Below are positions 1 to 7,650 of a stretch of 10,965 nt of DNA, one piece after another (position 1 is the first letter of the stretch; each line of letters begins with the position of its first letter). Origin of the DNA: Propionibacteriaceae bacterium (GTDB lineage: Bacteria > Actinomycetota > Actinomycetes > Propionibacteriales > Propionibacteriaceae); assembly GCA_030528545.1 (NCBI GenBank), contig JAUMYR010000069.1:2677-13641 (forward strand). Reading direction: 5' to 3'. Below the pieces are notes generated by a model. The model did no database searches, was not told where the DNA came from, and saw only the letters and a list, made by a program, of their open reading frames with translations. A program made the position numbers and the translations under genes.

Positions 1-281
1 GCCCAGGCCTCGGCCTTGTGCAGGATGCCCCAGCCGGTGCCAGCGACCACCCTCATCCCGAACTCATCGCACCAGCGCTGCAACTCCTTCGGGTCGGTCG
101 GGAAGTAACCGAATGGGCCGGTCTCAATGACCTCGAACCCAGCCTCGGCCATCTCCTCCCAGGCCTGGCGCGGGTCCATCTGCAACTCGTCCTTGGGGAA
201 CCACACCCCCCACTGGTCGGGGCACACCCCGATGGTCAGCTTCGAGAACCGCTCATCAGCGGTGTTACGTGCTCGCGACAT
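1..281 (-). CDS. IolE/IolH-like sugar phosphate isomerase/epimerase (TIM barrel), N-terminal part
   Basis: Only the first 93 codons are present; the gene runs off the left edge. The protein starts MSRARNTADERFSKLTIGV and continues with CPDQWGVWFP, then an acidic helix (QAWEEMAEAGF) and ETGPFGYFPTDP. This is the first beta-alpha units of the AP-endonuclease-2-like TIM barrel found in inosose dehydratases and IolH/IolI-type epimerases. The likely role is dehydration of 2-keto-myo-inositol (IolE) or a related inosose isomerisation in the cytosol; the fragment cannot separate these, so no symbol is given. The start at 281 follows a purine-rich stretch with GGAGG and AGAGAGG. A predicted promoter and an operator matching those of iolC and the transaldolase-like gene lie just upstream (309-349), tying it to the inositol regulon although the TPR gene separates it from iolA. 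Confidence 0.75.
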   Translation of the reverse strand, partial: MSRARNTADERFSKLTIGVCPDQWGVWFPKDELQMDPRQAWEEMAEAGFEVIETGPFGYFPTDPKELQRWCDEFGMRVVAGTGWGILHKAEAW

Positions 282-308
282 GGGTGACCTCTCTCCTCCT
301 TGAGATTT

Positions 309-323
309 CTTTGTCACAACAAA
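309..323. promoter_or_regulatory. Predicted IolR-type operator upstream of the partial epimerase gene
   Basis: The site reads CTTTGTCACAACAAA on the plus strand: TTTGT and ACAAA arms around a 4-nt centre. It shares TGTC-NN-(A/G)ACAAA with sites at 9563-9577 and 10432-10446. It matches 9 of 10 positions of KGWCHTRACA, which I recall as the reported C. glutamicum IolR motif. It overlaps the edge of the predicted -10 box of the minus-strand promoter, a position that fits repression. Binding by the GntR protein in this window is inferred. Confidence 0.6.
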
Positions 324-349
324 ATATCACCCATATCGGCGACTTTCTA
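321..349 (-). promoter_or_regulatory. Predicted promoter of the partial epimerase gene
   Basis: On the minus strand a -35-like TAGAAA (344-349) is separated by 17 nt from a -10-like TATTTT (321-326). The -10 is preceded by TG plus one base, giving an extended -10 (TGATATTTT). Each hexamer matches 4 of 6 consensus positions. It lies after the predicted terminator of the TPR gene and about 40 nt before the start codon at 281, so the gene appears to be transcribed on its own. Confidence 0.45.
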
Positions 350-355
350 GAGAGA

Positions 356-385
356 AAGCGAACTTTGTCAGGAGGAAGTTCGCTT
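356..385 (-). terminator. Predicted intrinsic terminator of the TPR gene
   Basis: A perfect 10-bp inverted repeat (AAGCGAACTT at 356-365, AAGTTCGCTT at 376-385, 10-nt loop) begins 5 nt after the TPR stop codon. Read on the minus strand it is followed by a pyrimidine run (TCTCTCT), which is modest as a U-tract. Its position between two convergently oriented functions (gene end, next promoter) supports a terminator. A second protein-binding role cannot be excluded, because the right arm region contains a TTTGTC half-site. Confidence 0.6.
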
Positions 386-390
386 GTCGA

Positions 391-2979
391 TCATGCTCCG
401 GGCTGGCTGAACCACCGCTTGAGCGTATCCAGCAGGGAAACCAGCCCACGGCCCGGGCTCAGCTTGAACAACTCGTCTCTCACGGTCCCACGCAGCGCAT
501 CGGACAGCACGTCACGGTCGAAGGCGAGCACGTCCCGGTAGGCCGCCGTCGCGGCGGTGTGCTGGCCACGGCTGGCATGGATCCGGGCCAGCGCCAGCTG
601 GGCCTTCATGCGATGCTGGCGCAATTCCAGATCGCTATCAGCGGGACACCACTCCACCACTTGATGAAAAGCCTCTGCTGCTGCCTCAAACCGACCGGCC
701 TGGGCTCGCAGATAACCCAGGTTCAGGCCAGCAGACGCGCCCGTGGCACGAATCACGGTCTGGCTGCAGGGCAAATCCTGGCGGATGCACTCCAGATAGA
801 CCTCCTCGGCCTCCCGGGATCGCCCAAGCTCGGCCAGGGTCACGGCCTTGGCGAACCGCGCCGAGGCCACCTTCTCCTTGAGGTAGTCGATCGATGGTTC
901 TGGCCAGCGGCACAGCAGATCGTCGTAGGCCGCTAGTTCCTCGTCGTGGCGGCCCAGACGATCTAGGTTACGCGCCACGTTCGACAGCGCCAGAGCCACA
1001 TCCTTTTGCAGGTCCATCGGCAGGTCGACCCCGTAACGGGCGACCGCCTCCCGGTTCACCGCCAGCGCGGCCTCATACTGCCCGAGCTGGGCCAGACAGT
1101 ATCCCTTACGCACCAGGGCGTCCAGGCTGCGCCGCCGCAACTCCGGGTGCAGCGATTCGACATGAACCAGAATCTGGTCGTACAGCATCACAGCGCCGCG
1201 GAAGTCGGTCAGGTTCTCCCGCGCGATCGCACGGTCGAGTACCGATTCGAGACGCTCCCGCTCGGAGATGCTGAGGTCTTCGTACTGCTCCCCGTAGCTG
1301 GCCTCAAGACCCAGCTCGTTCATGGTGTTGAGGCAGGCGTGACGAGAGGATGCGATCTTGGCGAGCACATCGCGCACCTGTGCCGAGGTCGCGAACTGGT
1401 GCCTGCTCATGGCCTCGTCATAGACCTGGACCGCTTCGTCATAGCGCCCCAGCAGAGCCATGAGGATATATCCCAGGTTCATCCGCACGATCGCGAGGAT
1501 CATCTCGATCGGTGGATGGGTATCCTCGTCGAAGATCCCGATGAAACGGCGATAGCTGGCCACGGCCGCGTCCAGATTGAGACAGCGCCGCTGCTGCCCG
1601 GCCAGCGCCTGGAGCGCATCCGCCACGAGTTCTCGGATCTCGCCTTGCTCGTCATCGGCGAAATGACGCACGAGCAGGTCGACGGCTTCAGCGTAGGCGC
1701 GCATCCGGGACGTGAGCGGACGCTGGACTATCGCCGACCCCTCGCTAGCCTCGACATCGGCCCCCTGCTCGGCGTCCCTCTCCGGGGCCATCGGTTCGAG
1801 TTCGGAGGCGAGCAGATCGGCTGCGAGGTCGAGGGCCTGGGCGATCCGCACCCGGACGTTGAACGCACAATCGTGAGCCAGCCACGACACGGTCTGCTGG
1901 AGCTCGGCGATCGCCTCACGGCCTCGCCCCTGATCGACCAGGATCCGGGCCCGCTCGGTAATTCCCCACAGCAGGCTGTTGCGTACCCGGGAATGTTCAC
2001 TGCCGCCGAAGCGGCGGGCCAAGGCGTCCAGCTCGGCCAGCGCATGTTCGGTCTTTCCCCGTTCCCGCAGGTCGCGGACCCGGCACTGCATCGCCCAGGC
2101 CAGTTCGGGCTCAAGCTCGGGCTCGTCGCTGGCGCCCCACTGGTTCAGGACCATCTCGGCGGCCTCGGTCACCTCCCGTTTCGTGCCCAGCTCACGAGAG
2201 GCGAGCAGCAGGTTGGCTAGCCGGGCCTGCACCTGGGGGTCTCGGTGATCCCGATACTGTGCCCAGGCGTCGTCGGTGAGGACGCGGGCGCGCAGCAGGA
2301 GAGCGTCGGCGTCCTCGCTGGAGCCCTGTTCCCGCAGCAGGCGTGCCTGTTCGGTCAGCGCGTCCTGCTGGACGCTGAGCGCGGCGATGACGTAAAACGC
2401 CTCCGGGCCGTGGTCACGATCGCGGTGCGAGGCGATCAGTTCGGCACAGGCATCGATGACGCGCTGCTGCCCGTGGACGCCATCGGAGGCATCGATGCTG
2501 GACAGAGTCCACCGGATCGCATCGAACTGGGCGTTGGCATGGGTGTGACGAATGCCGGGGTGGTCGGCATCTGCGATCGCCTCGATAAGGCTCCTGAGTT
2601 CGGTGAATGCCTCCGCCTGACGCCCCAGGGCCCACAGCAGCCGAGCCCGATCGACCCGCGCGTCCGCCCCGACCTCAACCACCTCGGGTTCCGGACCCGA
2701 CATCGCGGCGCTGGCGATCTCGTCCAGCTCAGCCAGGGCCAGCTGGTCCTCGTCCAGCCGAGACAGCAGCCAGGCGCGACGCTGGCCGAGCCGCGCCACG
2801 AATACCTTGGTGGCGAGCCAGTCATCCCCGCGGTACTCCTCAATCAGTTCCCGCGCTAACTCGGCCGCCCGCACCGTCGCGAGCGCCCCCTCCGGCACCT
2901 CGGCCAGCGCCTCTGCTCGCCTTTCCAGCTGGTCGCGACGAGTGGTGAAGAAATCAGCCCAGGTATCGTCGGTAGACAT
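391..2979 (-). CDS. Large tetratricopeptide-repeat (TPR) protein of unknown function
   Basis: An 862-residue, almost entirely helical and hydrophilic protein with no signal peptide or membrane segment, so probably cytosolic. TPR-like helix pairs are clearest in the C-terminal half: about 498-533 (NLGYILMALLGRYDEAVQVY), 620-650 (GYCLAQLGQYEAALAV), 662-693, 703-735, 749-780 (LNLGYLRAQAGRFEAAAEAF) and 792-822. The N-terminal 380 residues show weaker, degenerate repeats. A charged, repeat-poor linker at about 392-422 splits the two halves. No enzymatic domain is visible. TPR arrays usually bind proteins or peptides; the partner here is unknown. The gene lies between iolA and the epimerase gene on the same strand but is insulated by hairpins at both ends, so it need not belong to the pathway. 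The start is poorly supported: there is no good ribosome site. A TAGAGT box 6 nt before the ATG would allow a leaderless mRNA, but this is speculative. The 2980-3143 stretch upstream shows nothing else. Confidence 0.85.
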   Translation of the reverse strand: MSTDDTWADFFTTRRDQLERRAEALAEVPEGALATVRAAELARELIEEYRGDDWLATKVFVARLGQRRAWLLSRLDEDQLALAELDEIASAAMSGPEPEVVEVGADARVDRARLLWALGRQAEAFTELRSLIEAIADADHPGIRHTHANAQFDAIRWTLSSIDASDGVHGQQRVIDACAELIASHRDRDHGPEAFYVIAALSVQQDALTEQARLLREQGSSEDADALLLRARVLTDDAWAQYRDHRDPQVQARLANLLLASRELGTKREVTEAAEMVLNQWGASDEPELEPELAWAMQCRVRDLRERGKTEHALAELDALARRFGGSEHSRVRNSLLWGITERARILVDQGRGREAIAELQQTVSWLAHDCAFNVRVRIAQALDLAADLLASELEPMAPERDAEQGADVEASEGSAIVQRPLTSRMRAYAEAVDLLVRHFADDEQGEIRELVADALQALAGQQRRCLNLDAAVASYRRFIGIFDEDTHPPIEMILAIVRMNLGYILMALLGRYDEAVQVYDEAMSRHQFATSAQVRDVLAKIASSRHACLNTMNELGLEASYGEQYEDLSISERERLESVLDRAIARENLTDFRGAVMLYDQILVHVESLHPELRRRSLDALVRKGYCLAQLGQYEAALAVNREAVARYGVDLPMDLQKDVALALSNVARNLDRLGRHDEELAAYDDLLCRWPEPSIDYLKEKVASARFAKAVTLAELGRSREAEEVYLECIRQDLPCSQTVIRATGASAGLNLGYLRAQAGRFEAAAEAFHQVVEWCPADSDLELRQHRMKAQLALARIHASRGQHTAATAAYRDVLAFDRDVLSDALRGTVRDELFKLSPGRGLVSLLDTLKRWFSQPGA

Positions 2980-3143
2980 ATCTGGACTCTATCGCCTCGC
3001 CCCGACAGAACCATGGGCTCTCCCATCACATGAAAGGACGCCTCACCAGGACCCGGGTCTCCCCCACCGGCCCACCGCCCCAGCCCGGACGAGCGGCCAG
3101 CGCCGGGGACAGGCAAGGGCGGTCTTCGTTCGCCTCAGGACCC

Positions 3144-3163
3144 GGGCATCGCCGATGATGCCC
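3144..3163. repeat. Small hairpin next to the iol operon terminator
   Basis: GGGCATC (3144-3150) and GATGCCC (3157-3163) form a perfect 7-bp inverted repeat with a 6-nt loop. It lies just beyond the predicted terminator at 3173-3195 in the direction of iolA transcription. It may be a backup stop or chance. Confidence 0.35.
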
Positions 3164-3172
3164 ACGAAGAAA

Positions 3173-3195
3173 CCCCGGCCCTCACGGGACCGGGG
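3173..3195 (-). terminator. Predicted intrinsic terminator of the iolC-iolA operon
   Basis: On the minus strand CCCCGG-T-CCC pairs with GGG-CCGGGG across a 4-nt loop (one bulged base), and the stem is followed directly by TTTCTTCG. This GC-rich stem plus T-rich tail is the best terminator-like element in the window. It lies about 65 nt after the iolA stop codon, and it separates the operon from the TPR gene that follows on the same strand. Confidence 0.7.
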
Positions 3196-3211
3196 CGTAG
3201 AACAGGAGTGA

Positions 3212-3254
3212 CCGGTTCGGTTCCGGCGGGGTTACCTAGCCGGAACCGAACCGG
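3212..3254 (-). terminator. Long perfect inverted repeat just after iolA
   Basis: CCGGTTCGGTTCCGGC (3212-3227) and its exact complement (3239-3254) form a 16-bp perfect stem with an 11-nt loop, starting 5 nt after the iolA stop codon. There is no T-run after it on the minus strand, so it may act as an mRNA 3'-end stabiliser or as the first part of a two-hairpin terminator with 3173-3195. Confidence 0.6.
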
Positions 3255-3259
3255 GAAAC

Positions 3260-4768
3260 TCACTTGGTGGCGACGAAGTCCAGACCGATCTTGCCGTGGT
3301 CGGCGACCCCGGCCCAGCGAGTCGTGATGACCTTGGCCTTGGTGTAGAAGTTCACGCCCTCCTGGCCATGGATCTTGATGTCGCCGAGCAGCGAATCCTT
3401 CCAGCCACCGAAGGAGTAGTAGCCCACCGGAACCGGGATCGGCACGTTGACCCCGACCATGCCCGCCTCCACGTCGAGGGTGAAGCGGCGAGCGTAATCG
3501 CCGGACTCGGTGAAGATCGCCGCACCGTTGCCGAAGGGACCCGAGTTGACCAGCTCGACGGCTTCTTCGTAGGTGTCGACGCGCACCACCGTGAGGACCG
3601 GCCCGAAGACCTCCTCCTTGTACACGTCGAGATCCGGCGTGGCGTGATCCACCAGCGTCGGGCCGACCCAGTTGCCGTCCTTGCAGGCCTCGTCGGCGGG
3701 CAGGTAGCCGCGGCCGTCCAGAACGATCCTGGCGCCCTTGGCCTCGGCATCGTCGATCCAGGCGACGATCTGGTCGCGGGACTTCTTGGAGATCACCGGG
3801 CCCATCTCGTTGACCGGGTCGGCGCCCGCACCGACGTGCAGCGCACGCCCCCGCTCGGCGACCTTCTCGACCAGGGCGTCACCGACGCCGCCGACCGCCA
3901 CCACCACCGGCAGGGCCATGCAGCGCTGACCAGCCGCGCCGAAGGCGCCCGAGACGATGTGCTGGGTCGCGAAGTCGAGGTTGGCATCGGGCATCACGAT
4001 CGCGTGGTTGTTCGCCCCACCGAGGGCCTGGACCCGCTTGCCGTGCTCGGTGCCGACGTTCATGACGATCTCGGCGACCGGTGTGGAACCCACGAAGCTG
4101 ATCGCGTCCACTCCCGGATGACGCAGGATCGCGTCCACGATCACCCGGTCGCCGCACACCACCTGGAACAGGCCATCCGGCAAACCGGCCTCCTGGTACA
4201 GCTTCGCCACATACAGCGACGCGGTCGGAACCGGGGAGGCTGGCTTCATGATGAAGGCATTGCCGGTGGCCAGCGCCATCGGGTGCATCCACATCGGGAC
4301 CATCATCGGGAAGTTGAACGGGCAGATACCGGCGACGATGCCGACCGGCTGGCGGACGGTGTGGATGTCGACTCCGGTGGCGGCCTGGGAGGTGTAGTCG
4401 CCCTTCAGCGCGTTCTGGATCCCGCAGGCGAACTCGACGATCTCAAGACCGCGGGCGATCTCACCCAGCGCGTCCCCACGGGTCTTGCCGCCCTCGCGGA
4501 CGATGATCTCGGCGATCTGGTCCTGGTGCGCCAGCAGCAGCTCACGGAACTTGTACATCACGCGGGTGCGCTTGGCCAGGGACGCCTTAGCCCACTCCTT
4601 CTGGGCGACGCGCGCCGATGCGATGGCCTTGTCCAGCAGGTCTACGCTCGCGCAGGCCAGGTGGCCAACGACCTCACCCGTAGCTGGGTTGTCGATGGCG
4701 ATGGTCTGAGCGCCTTCCTCAGTGACTTCGGCACCGTCAATCCAGTGCGGCATGGTGATAGTGGTCAT
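3260..4768 (-). CDS. iolA: Methylmalonate-semialdehyde / malonate-semialdehyde dehydrogenase (CoA-acylating)
   Basis: A full-length 502-residue aldehyde dehydrogenase of the MMSDH type. In inositol breakdown it converts malonic semialdehyde to acetyl-CoA and CO2 with NAD+ and CoA; the same family also acts on methylmalonate semialdehyde from valine. Visible motifs are PFNFPMMVPMWMHP (150-163), the NAD-binding region around FVGSTPVAE (225-233), GGANNH (250-255), the catalytic Cys283 in QRCMA, EEVFGPV (385-391) and FGGWKDSLLGD (453-463). At the GGANNH segment the general-base glutamate of hydrolytic aldehyde dehydrogenases is replaced, as expected for CoA-acylating members. It is the last gene of the operon, 119 nt after iolD, with an AAGGAAG ribosome site a few nt before the ATG at 4768. 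An in-frame ATG five codons in (MPHW) is possible but less well placed. Confidence 0.95.
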   Translation of the reverse strand: MTTITMPHWIDGAEVTEEGAQTIAIDNPATGEVVGHLACASVDLLDKAIASARVAQKEWAKASLAKRTRVMYKFRELLLAHQDQIAEIIVREGGKTRGDALGEIARGLEIVEFACGIQNALKGDYTSQAATGVDIHTVRQPVGIVAGICPFNFPMMVPMWMHPMALATGNAFIMKPASPVPTASLYVAKLYQEAGLPDGLFQVVCGDRVIVDAILRHPGVDAISFVGSTPVAEIVMNVGTEHGKRVQALGGANNHAIVMPDANLDFATQHIVSGAFGAAGQRCMALPVVVAVGGVGDALVEKVAERGRALHVGAGADPVNEMGPVISKKSRDQIVAWIDDAEAKGARIVLDGRGYLPADEACKDGNWVGPTLVDHATPDLDVYKEEVFGPVLTVVRVDTYEEAVELVNSGPFGNGAAIFTESGDYARRFTLDVEAGMVGVNVPIPVPVGYYSFGGWKDSLLGDIKIHGQEGVNFYTKAKVITTRWAGVADHGKIGLDFVATK

Positions 4769-4846
4769 GGCTTCCTTTCGGGTATTTTCTCAATCTGCGC
4801 CGGGCATGAGCCCCTGCCCAAGACGGGTTATGCGGTTATTACTTGT

Positions 4847-4881
4847 CCCACAGCCCCTAGGACTCCCGGTGGGGCTGCGGG
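4847..4881 (-). other. Hairpin in the iolD-iolA intergenic gap
   Basis: CAGCCCC (4851-4857) pairs with GGGGCTG (4871-4877), and the stem extends by three more GC pairs (4847-4849 with 4879-4881) past one mismatch. It starts 6 nt after the iolD stop on the minus strand and lacks a T-run, so it is more likely an mRNA processing or stability element, or a partial terminator, than a full stop. I see no convincing separate iolA promoter in 4769-4846; a short GGGC-ATGA-GCCC hairpin sits at about 4802-4813. Confidence 0.45.
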
Positions 4882-4887
4882 GGTGGA

Positions 4888-6777
4888 TCAGAAGAAGCGG
4901 CGCTGCTCGGCGAGTGCCTCCAGGTATTCCTGGTAAGCCTGCTGAGTCGACTCCAGCCGCGACACACCCGCGACCGGGACGTCCCACCAGCTGGTGCCGG
5001 GCGGGTGCGGGCCGTACAGGTTGGTCTCGATGTAGATCATCGTGGCCTTGTCGGAGGCTTCGGCCTGGCGGTAGGCGTCCTTGAACTCCTCGATGGTGCT
5101 CGCGGTGAGGACGTCGATGCCCCACGAGCGGGCGTTGGCGGCGATGTCGACACCGGCGATCAGCTCGTCGGTGCGCTCACCACCGGCGCCGCGCATCCGG
5201 TACTTGGTGCCGAAGCGCTGCGACCCGCGAGATTCGCTCAGCGCGCCGATCGAGGCGAACCCATAGTTCTGCAGCAGGACGAAGATGACCTTCACCCGTT
5301 CCTGGACGATGGTCGCCAGTTCCATCGGCAGCATCTGGTAGGTGCCGTCGCCGACGATGGCGACCACTTCGGCGTCCGGGCGGGCCATCTTGACCCCGAG
5401 CGCGGCGGGGATCTCGTAGCCCATGCAGCTGAAGGCATATTCCAGGTGGTAGGAGCCCGGCGTGGACGCCCGCCACAGGCACTGCAGGTCGCCCGGCATG
5501 GACCCGGCGGCGTTGATGACCACGTCGTCGGGGCCCATCATCTCGTTGAGGGCACCGAACACCTCGGTCTGGGCCGGCAGCGGGGTCTGGCCGCGGTGAT
5601 AGCACTCGTCGGTGACCTTGGCCCATGCCTCGACCGCCGCGCGCAGCTTGGCGGTCCACTCCTGGCCGACCCGGTATCCCGCGAGCTCCTCGGTGAGCGC
5701 GAGCAAGGTCTCACGGGCGTCCCCGACGACCATCTCGGCGCCCTGTTTGGCGGCGTCGAAGGCCGCCACGTTGATGTTGACGAACCTCACCTCGGGGTTC
5801 TTGAACTGGGTCTGAGAGGCCGTGGTGAAATCGGAATAGCGGGTGCCGATGCCGATGATGAGGTCGGCCTCGGAGGCCAGCGTGTTGCCCGAGCCCGAAC
5901 CGGTCGCCCCGACCCCGCCCGCGGCACACGGGTGGTCCCAGTTGATCGCTCCCTTGCCCGCCTGGGTGTCGGTGACCGGGATGCCGGTCGCCTCGGCGAA
6001 GGCCCGCAACTCCTCGGATGCCTCCGAGTAGAGGACGCCACCGCCCGCGATGATGAGCGGCTTCTTAGCCTCCCTGATGAGCTGGGCGGCCCGCTTCAGT
6101 GCCGCCACGTCCGGGCGGACCCGGGCGATGTGCCACACCTTCTTGGCGAAGAAGGAGACCGGCCAGTCGTAGGTCTCGGCCTGGACGTCCTCGGGGAGGC
6201 AGACGACCGCGGCACCGGTGTCGGCGGGGTCGGTCAGCACCCGCATCGCCCGGGGCAGGCTCACCATGAGCTGGTCGGGCCGGTTCACCCGGTCCCAGAA
6301 CTTGCTGACCGGGCGGAAGGCGTCGTTGACGCTGACGTCGGGGTTACTGACATCCTCCAGCTGCTGCAGCACCGGGTCGGGGGCCCGGTTGGCGAAGATG
6401 TCGCTCGGGAACAGCAGCACCGGCAGCCGGTTGGTCGTCGCCAGCGCGGCACCCGTGACCATGTTGAGCGAGCCCGGGCCGATGGATGCGGTGACCGCCA
6501 GCGCCCGCTTGCGGAAACTCGCCTTGGCGTAGGCGGCGGCCGCGTTGACCATGCCCTGCTCGTTGCGCCCCATCCAATACTCCAGGTGGCCCTCGGCCTC
6601 GTCGGGGGCGACCTCGTTTTGCAGCAGGGCCTGGCCCACGCCAGCGACGTTGCCGTGCCCGAAGATGCCGAACATGCCATCGATGAAGCGGTGCTCGACG
6701 CCGTCGCGTTCGACGTACTGGTGGGTCAGGTAACGGACGACCGCCTGTCCGACCGTCAACCGGATGGTGTCACTCAT
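4888..6777 (-). CDS. iolD: 3D-(3,5/4)-trihydroxycyclohexane-1,2-dione hydrolase (ThDP-dependent)
   Basis: A 629-residue thiamine-diphosphate enzyme of the acetolactate-synthase superfamily. It hydrolytically opens the six-carbon ring of trihydroxycyclohexanedione to 5-deoxy-glucuronate. The N-terminal Pyr domain spans about 1-190 (GMFGIFGHGNVAGVG, YWMGRNEQGMVNAA), the central domain about 210-360 (KKPLIIAGGGVLYSEASEE), and the C-terminal ThDP domain about 400-590. The cofactor motif begins GDG at 476-478 and ends at Asn504 (LLQNYGFASIG). The tail HPPGTSWWDVPV fits IolD. I place the start at 6777 because AAGGAGG (6785-6791) lies 7 nt upstream of it. An ATG two codons earlier (6783) would overlap the iolB stop as ATGA but sits only one or two nt from the ribosome site. 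It is the fourth gene of the operon, 2 nt after iolB. Confidence 0.95.
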   Translation of the reverse strand: MSDTIRLTVGQAVVRYLTHQYVERDGVEHRFIDGMFGIFGHGNVAGVGQALLQNEVAPDEAEGHLEYWMGRNEQGMVNAAAAYAKASFRKRALAVTASIGPGSLNMVTGAALATTNRLPVLLFPSDIFANRAPDPVLQQLEDVSNPDVSVNDAFRPVSKFWDRVNRPDQLMVSLPRAMRVLTDPADTGAAVVCLPEDVQAETYDWPVSFFAKKVWHIARVRPDVAALKRAAQLIREAKKPLIIAGGGVLYSEASEELRAFAEATGIPVTDTQAGKGAINWDHPCAAGGVGATGSGSGNTLASEADLIIGIGTRYSDFTTASQTQFKNPEVRFVNINVAAFDAAKQGAEMVVGDARETLLALTEELAGYRVGQEWTAKLRAAVEAWAKVTDECYHRGQTPLPAQTEVFGALNEMMGPDDVVINAAGSMPGDLQCLWRASTPGSYHLEYAFSCMGYEIPAALGVKMARPDAEVVAIVGDGTYQMLPMELATIVQERVKVIFVLLQNYGFASIGALSESRGSQRFGTKYRMRGAGGERTDELIAGVDIAANARSWGIDVLTASTIEEFKDAYRQAEASDKATMIYIETNLYGPHPPGTSWWDVPVAGVSRLESTQQAYQEYLEALAEQRRFF

Positions 6778-6779
6778 CG

Positions 6780-7646
6780 TCATGCCTCCTTGACCGGCAT
6801 CGGCAGCCGGGGATCGATCTCTTGGGTTTCCCAGGTGTTACGGATCCAGCCGAAGCACGGATCGTCAACTGATTTCCATTCAGGGCCGAAGGGTCCGGCC
6901 ATGACGTTGAGGTAGTACAGGTCGTAGCCGGGGGCCGCTACGCAGGGACCGTGCCAGCCGTGGGGGACGAGGCCGATGTCGCCGCTCGACACCCGGGCCG
7001 CTACCTCAATCGGGCGTTCCGGCGTCCCGTAGGTGGAGTGGAAGGCGAAGCCCGGGCCGTGCTCGTTGCCCCGGACCTCGAAATAGTAGATCTCCTCCAG
7101 CTCGTGTTCGCACTCGGATTCCTCGTCGTGCTTGTGGGGCGGGTAGCTGGACCAGTTGCCGCCGGGGGTCAGCACCTCGCAGACCAGCAGCCGGTCGGTG
7201 TGGAGCGGGTTGTTGAGAGCGTAGTTGACGACCTGGCGGGAGCAGTTTCCCGCACCACGCAGCTCGACCCGCACCTCGTCTGCTGGGCAGTAGCGCGGCG
7301 GGGTCGCGACGTCCACCAGGGCGTTGGGCAGCGCGTAACGCCCACCGGCCACGGAAGTCACGGTGAAGGTGTGTCCCGAACCGACGTAAAGATAGTCGGT
7401 CACGTGGCCCCAGATCGAGGGACGCCCGGCTAGGTCGAATACCTGCCCATCCACGTCGACGCTCGCCGCCCCCTCCAGCGGCAGCACCAGGTATTCATAG
7501 TGGCCGCTGTCGAGGGTGACGGATTCTCCCGCCTCCAGCTTGACGATCTTCAGCCCGGAGTAGGTCCACCCCGCATCGGCGGGTGAGACATCGACGGTGT
7601 AGGCACCGTGGCCCGTCGTGCCTGCCCGCAACAGATGGTCACTCAT
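6780..7646 (-). CDS. iolB: 5-deoxy-glucuronate isomerase
   Basis: A 288-residue, full-length IolB/KduI-type double cupin. It isomerises 5-deoxy-D-glucuronate to 2-deoxy-5-keto-D-gluconate, the substrate of the IolC kinase. The second cupin carries the metal-binding set: PPHKHDEE (169-176) and ELEEIYYF (182-189), followed by HGWHGPCVAAPGYDLYYLNV (229-248). The C-terminal KSVDDPCFGWIRNTW segment is also typical of the family. It starts 4 nt after the aldolase stop codon, with GAGGAG about 11 nt before the ATG, and its stop is 2 nt before the preferred iolD start, consistent with translational coupling in one mRNA. Confidence 0.95.
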   Translation of the reverse strand: MSDHLLRAGTTGHGAYTVDVSPADAGWTYSGLKIVKLEAGESVTLDSGHYEYLVLPLEGAASVDVDGQVFDLAGRPSIWGHVTDYLYVGSGHTFTVTSVAGGRYALPNALVDVATPPRYCPADEVRVELRGAGNCSRQVVNYALNNPLHTDRLLVCEVLTPGGNWSSYPPHKHDEESECEHELEEIYYFEVRGNEHGPGFAFHSTYGTPERPIEVAARVSSGDIGLVPHGWHGPCVAAPGYDLYYLNVMAGPFGPEWKSVDDPCFGWIRNTWETQEIDPRLPMPVKEA

Positions 7647-7650
7647 ATGT

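Noticed and set aside
1006..2220. Long plus-strand open frame opposite the TPR gene
   Set aside because: It is the complement of a high-GC coding region, has no recognisable domain and lacks a supported ribosome site; the TPR frame on the minus strand explains the region.
3050..3059. GACCCGGGTC palindrome upstream of the TPR gene
   Set aside because: A 10-bp palindrome in GC-rich DNA is easily chance, and it has no link to a promoter or to the other repeats.
3296..4936. 546-codon plus-strand open frame opposite iolA
   Set aside because: Its product is a low-complexity His/Asp/Gly/Val-rich string typical of antisense frames in GC-rich genes, and iolA is unambiguous on the other strand.
5005..6915. 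636-codon plus-strand open frame opposite iolD
   Set aside because: Same pattern: rich in Gly, Val, Asp and His with no domain, mirroring the codon bias of iolD.
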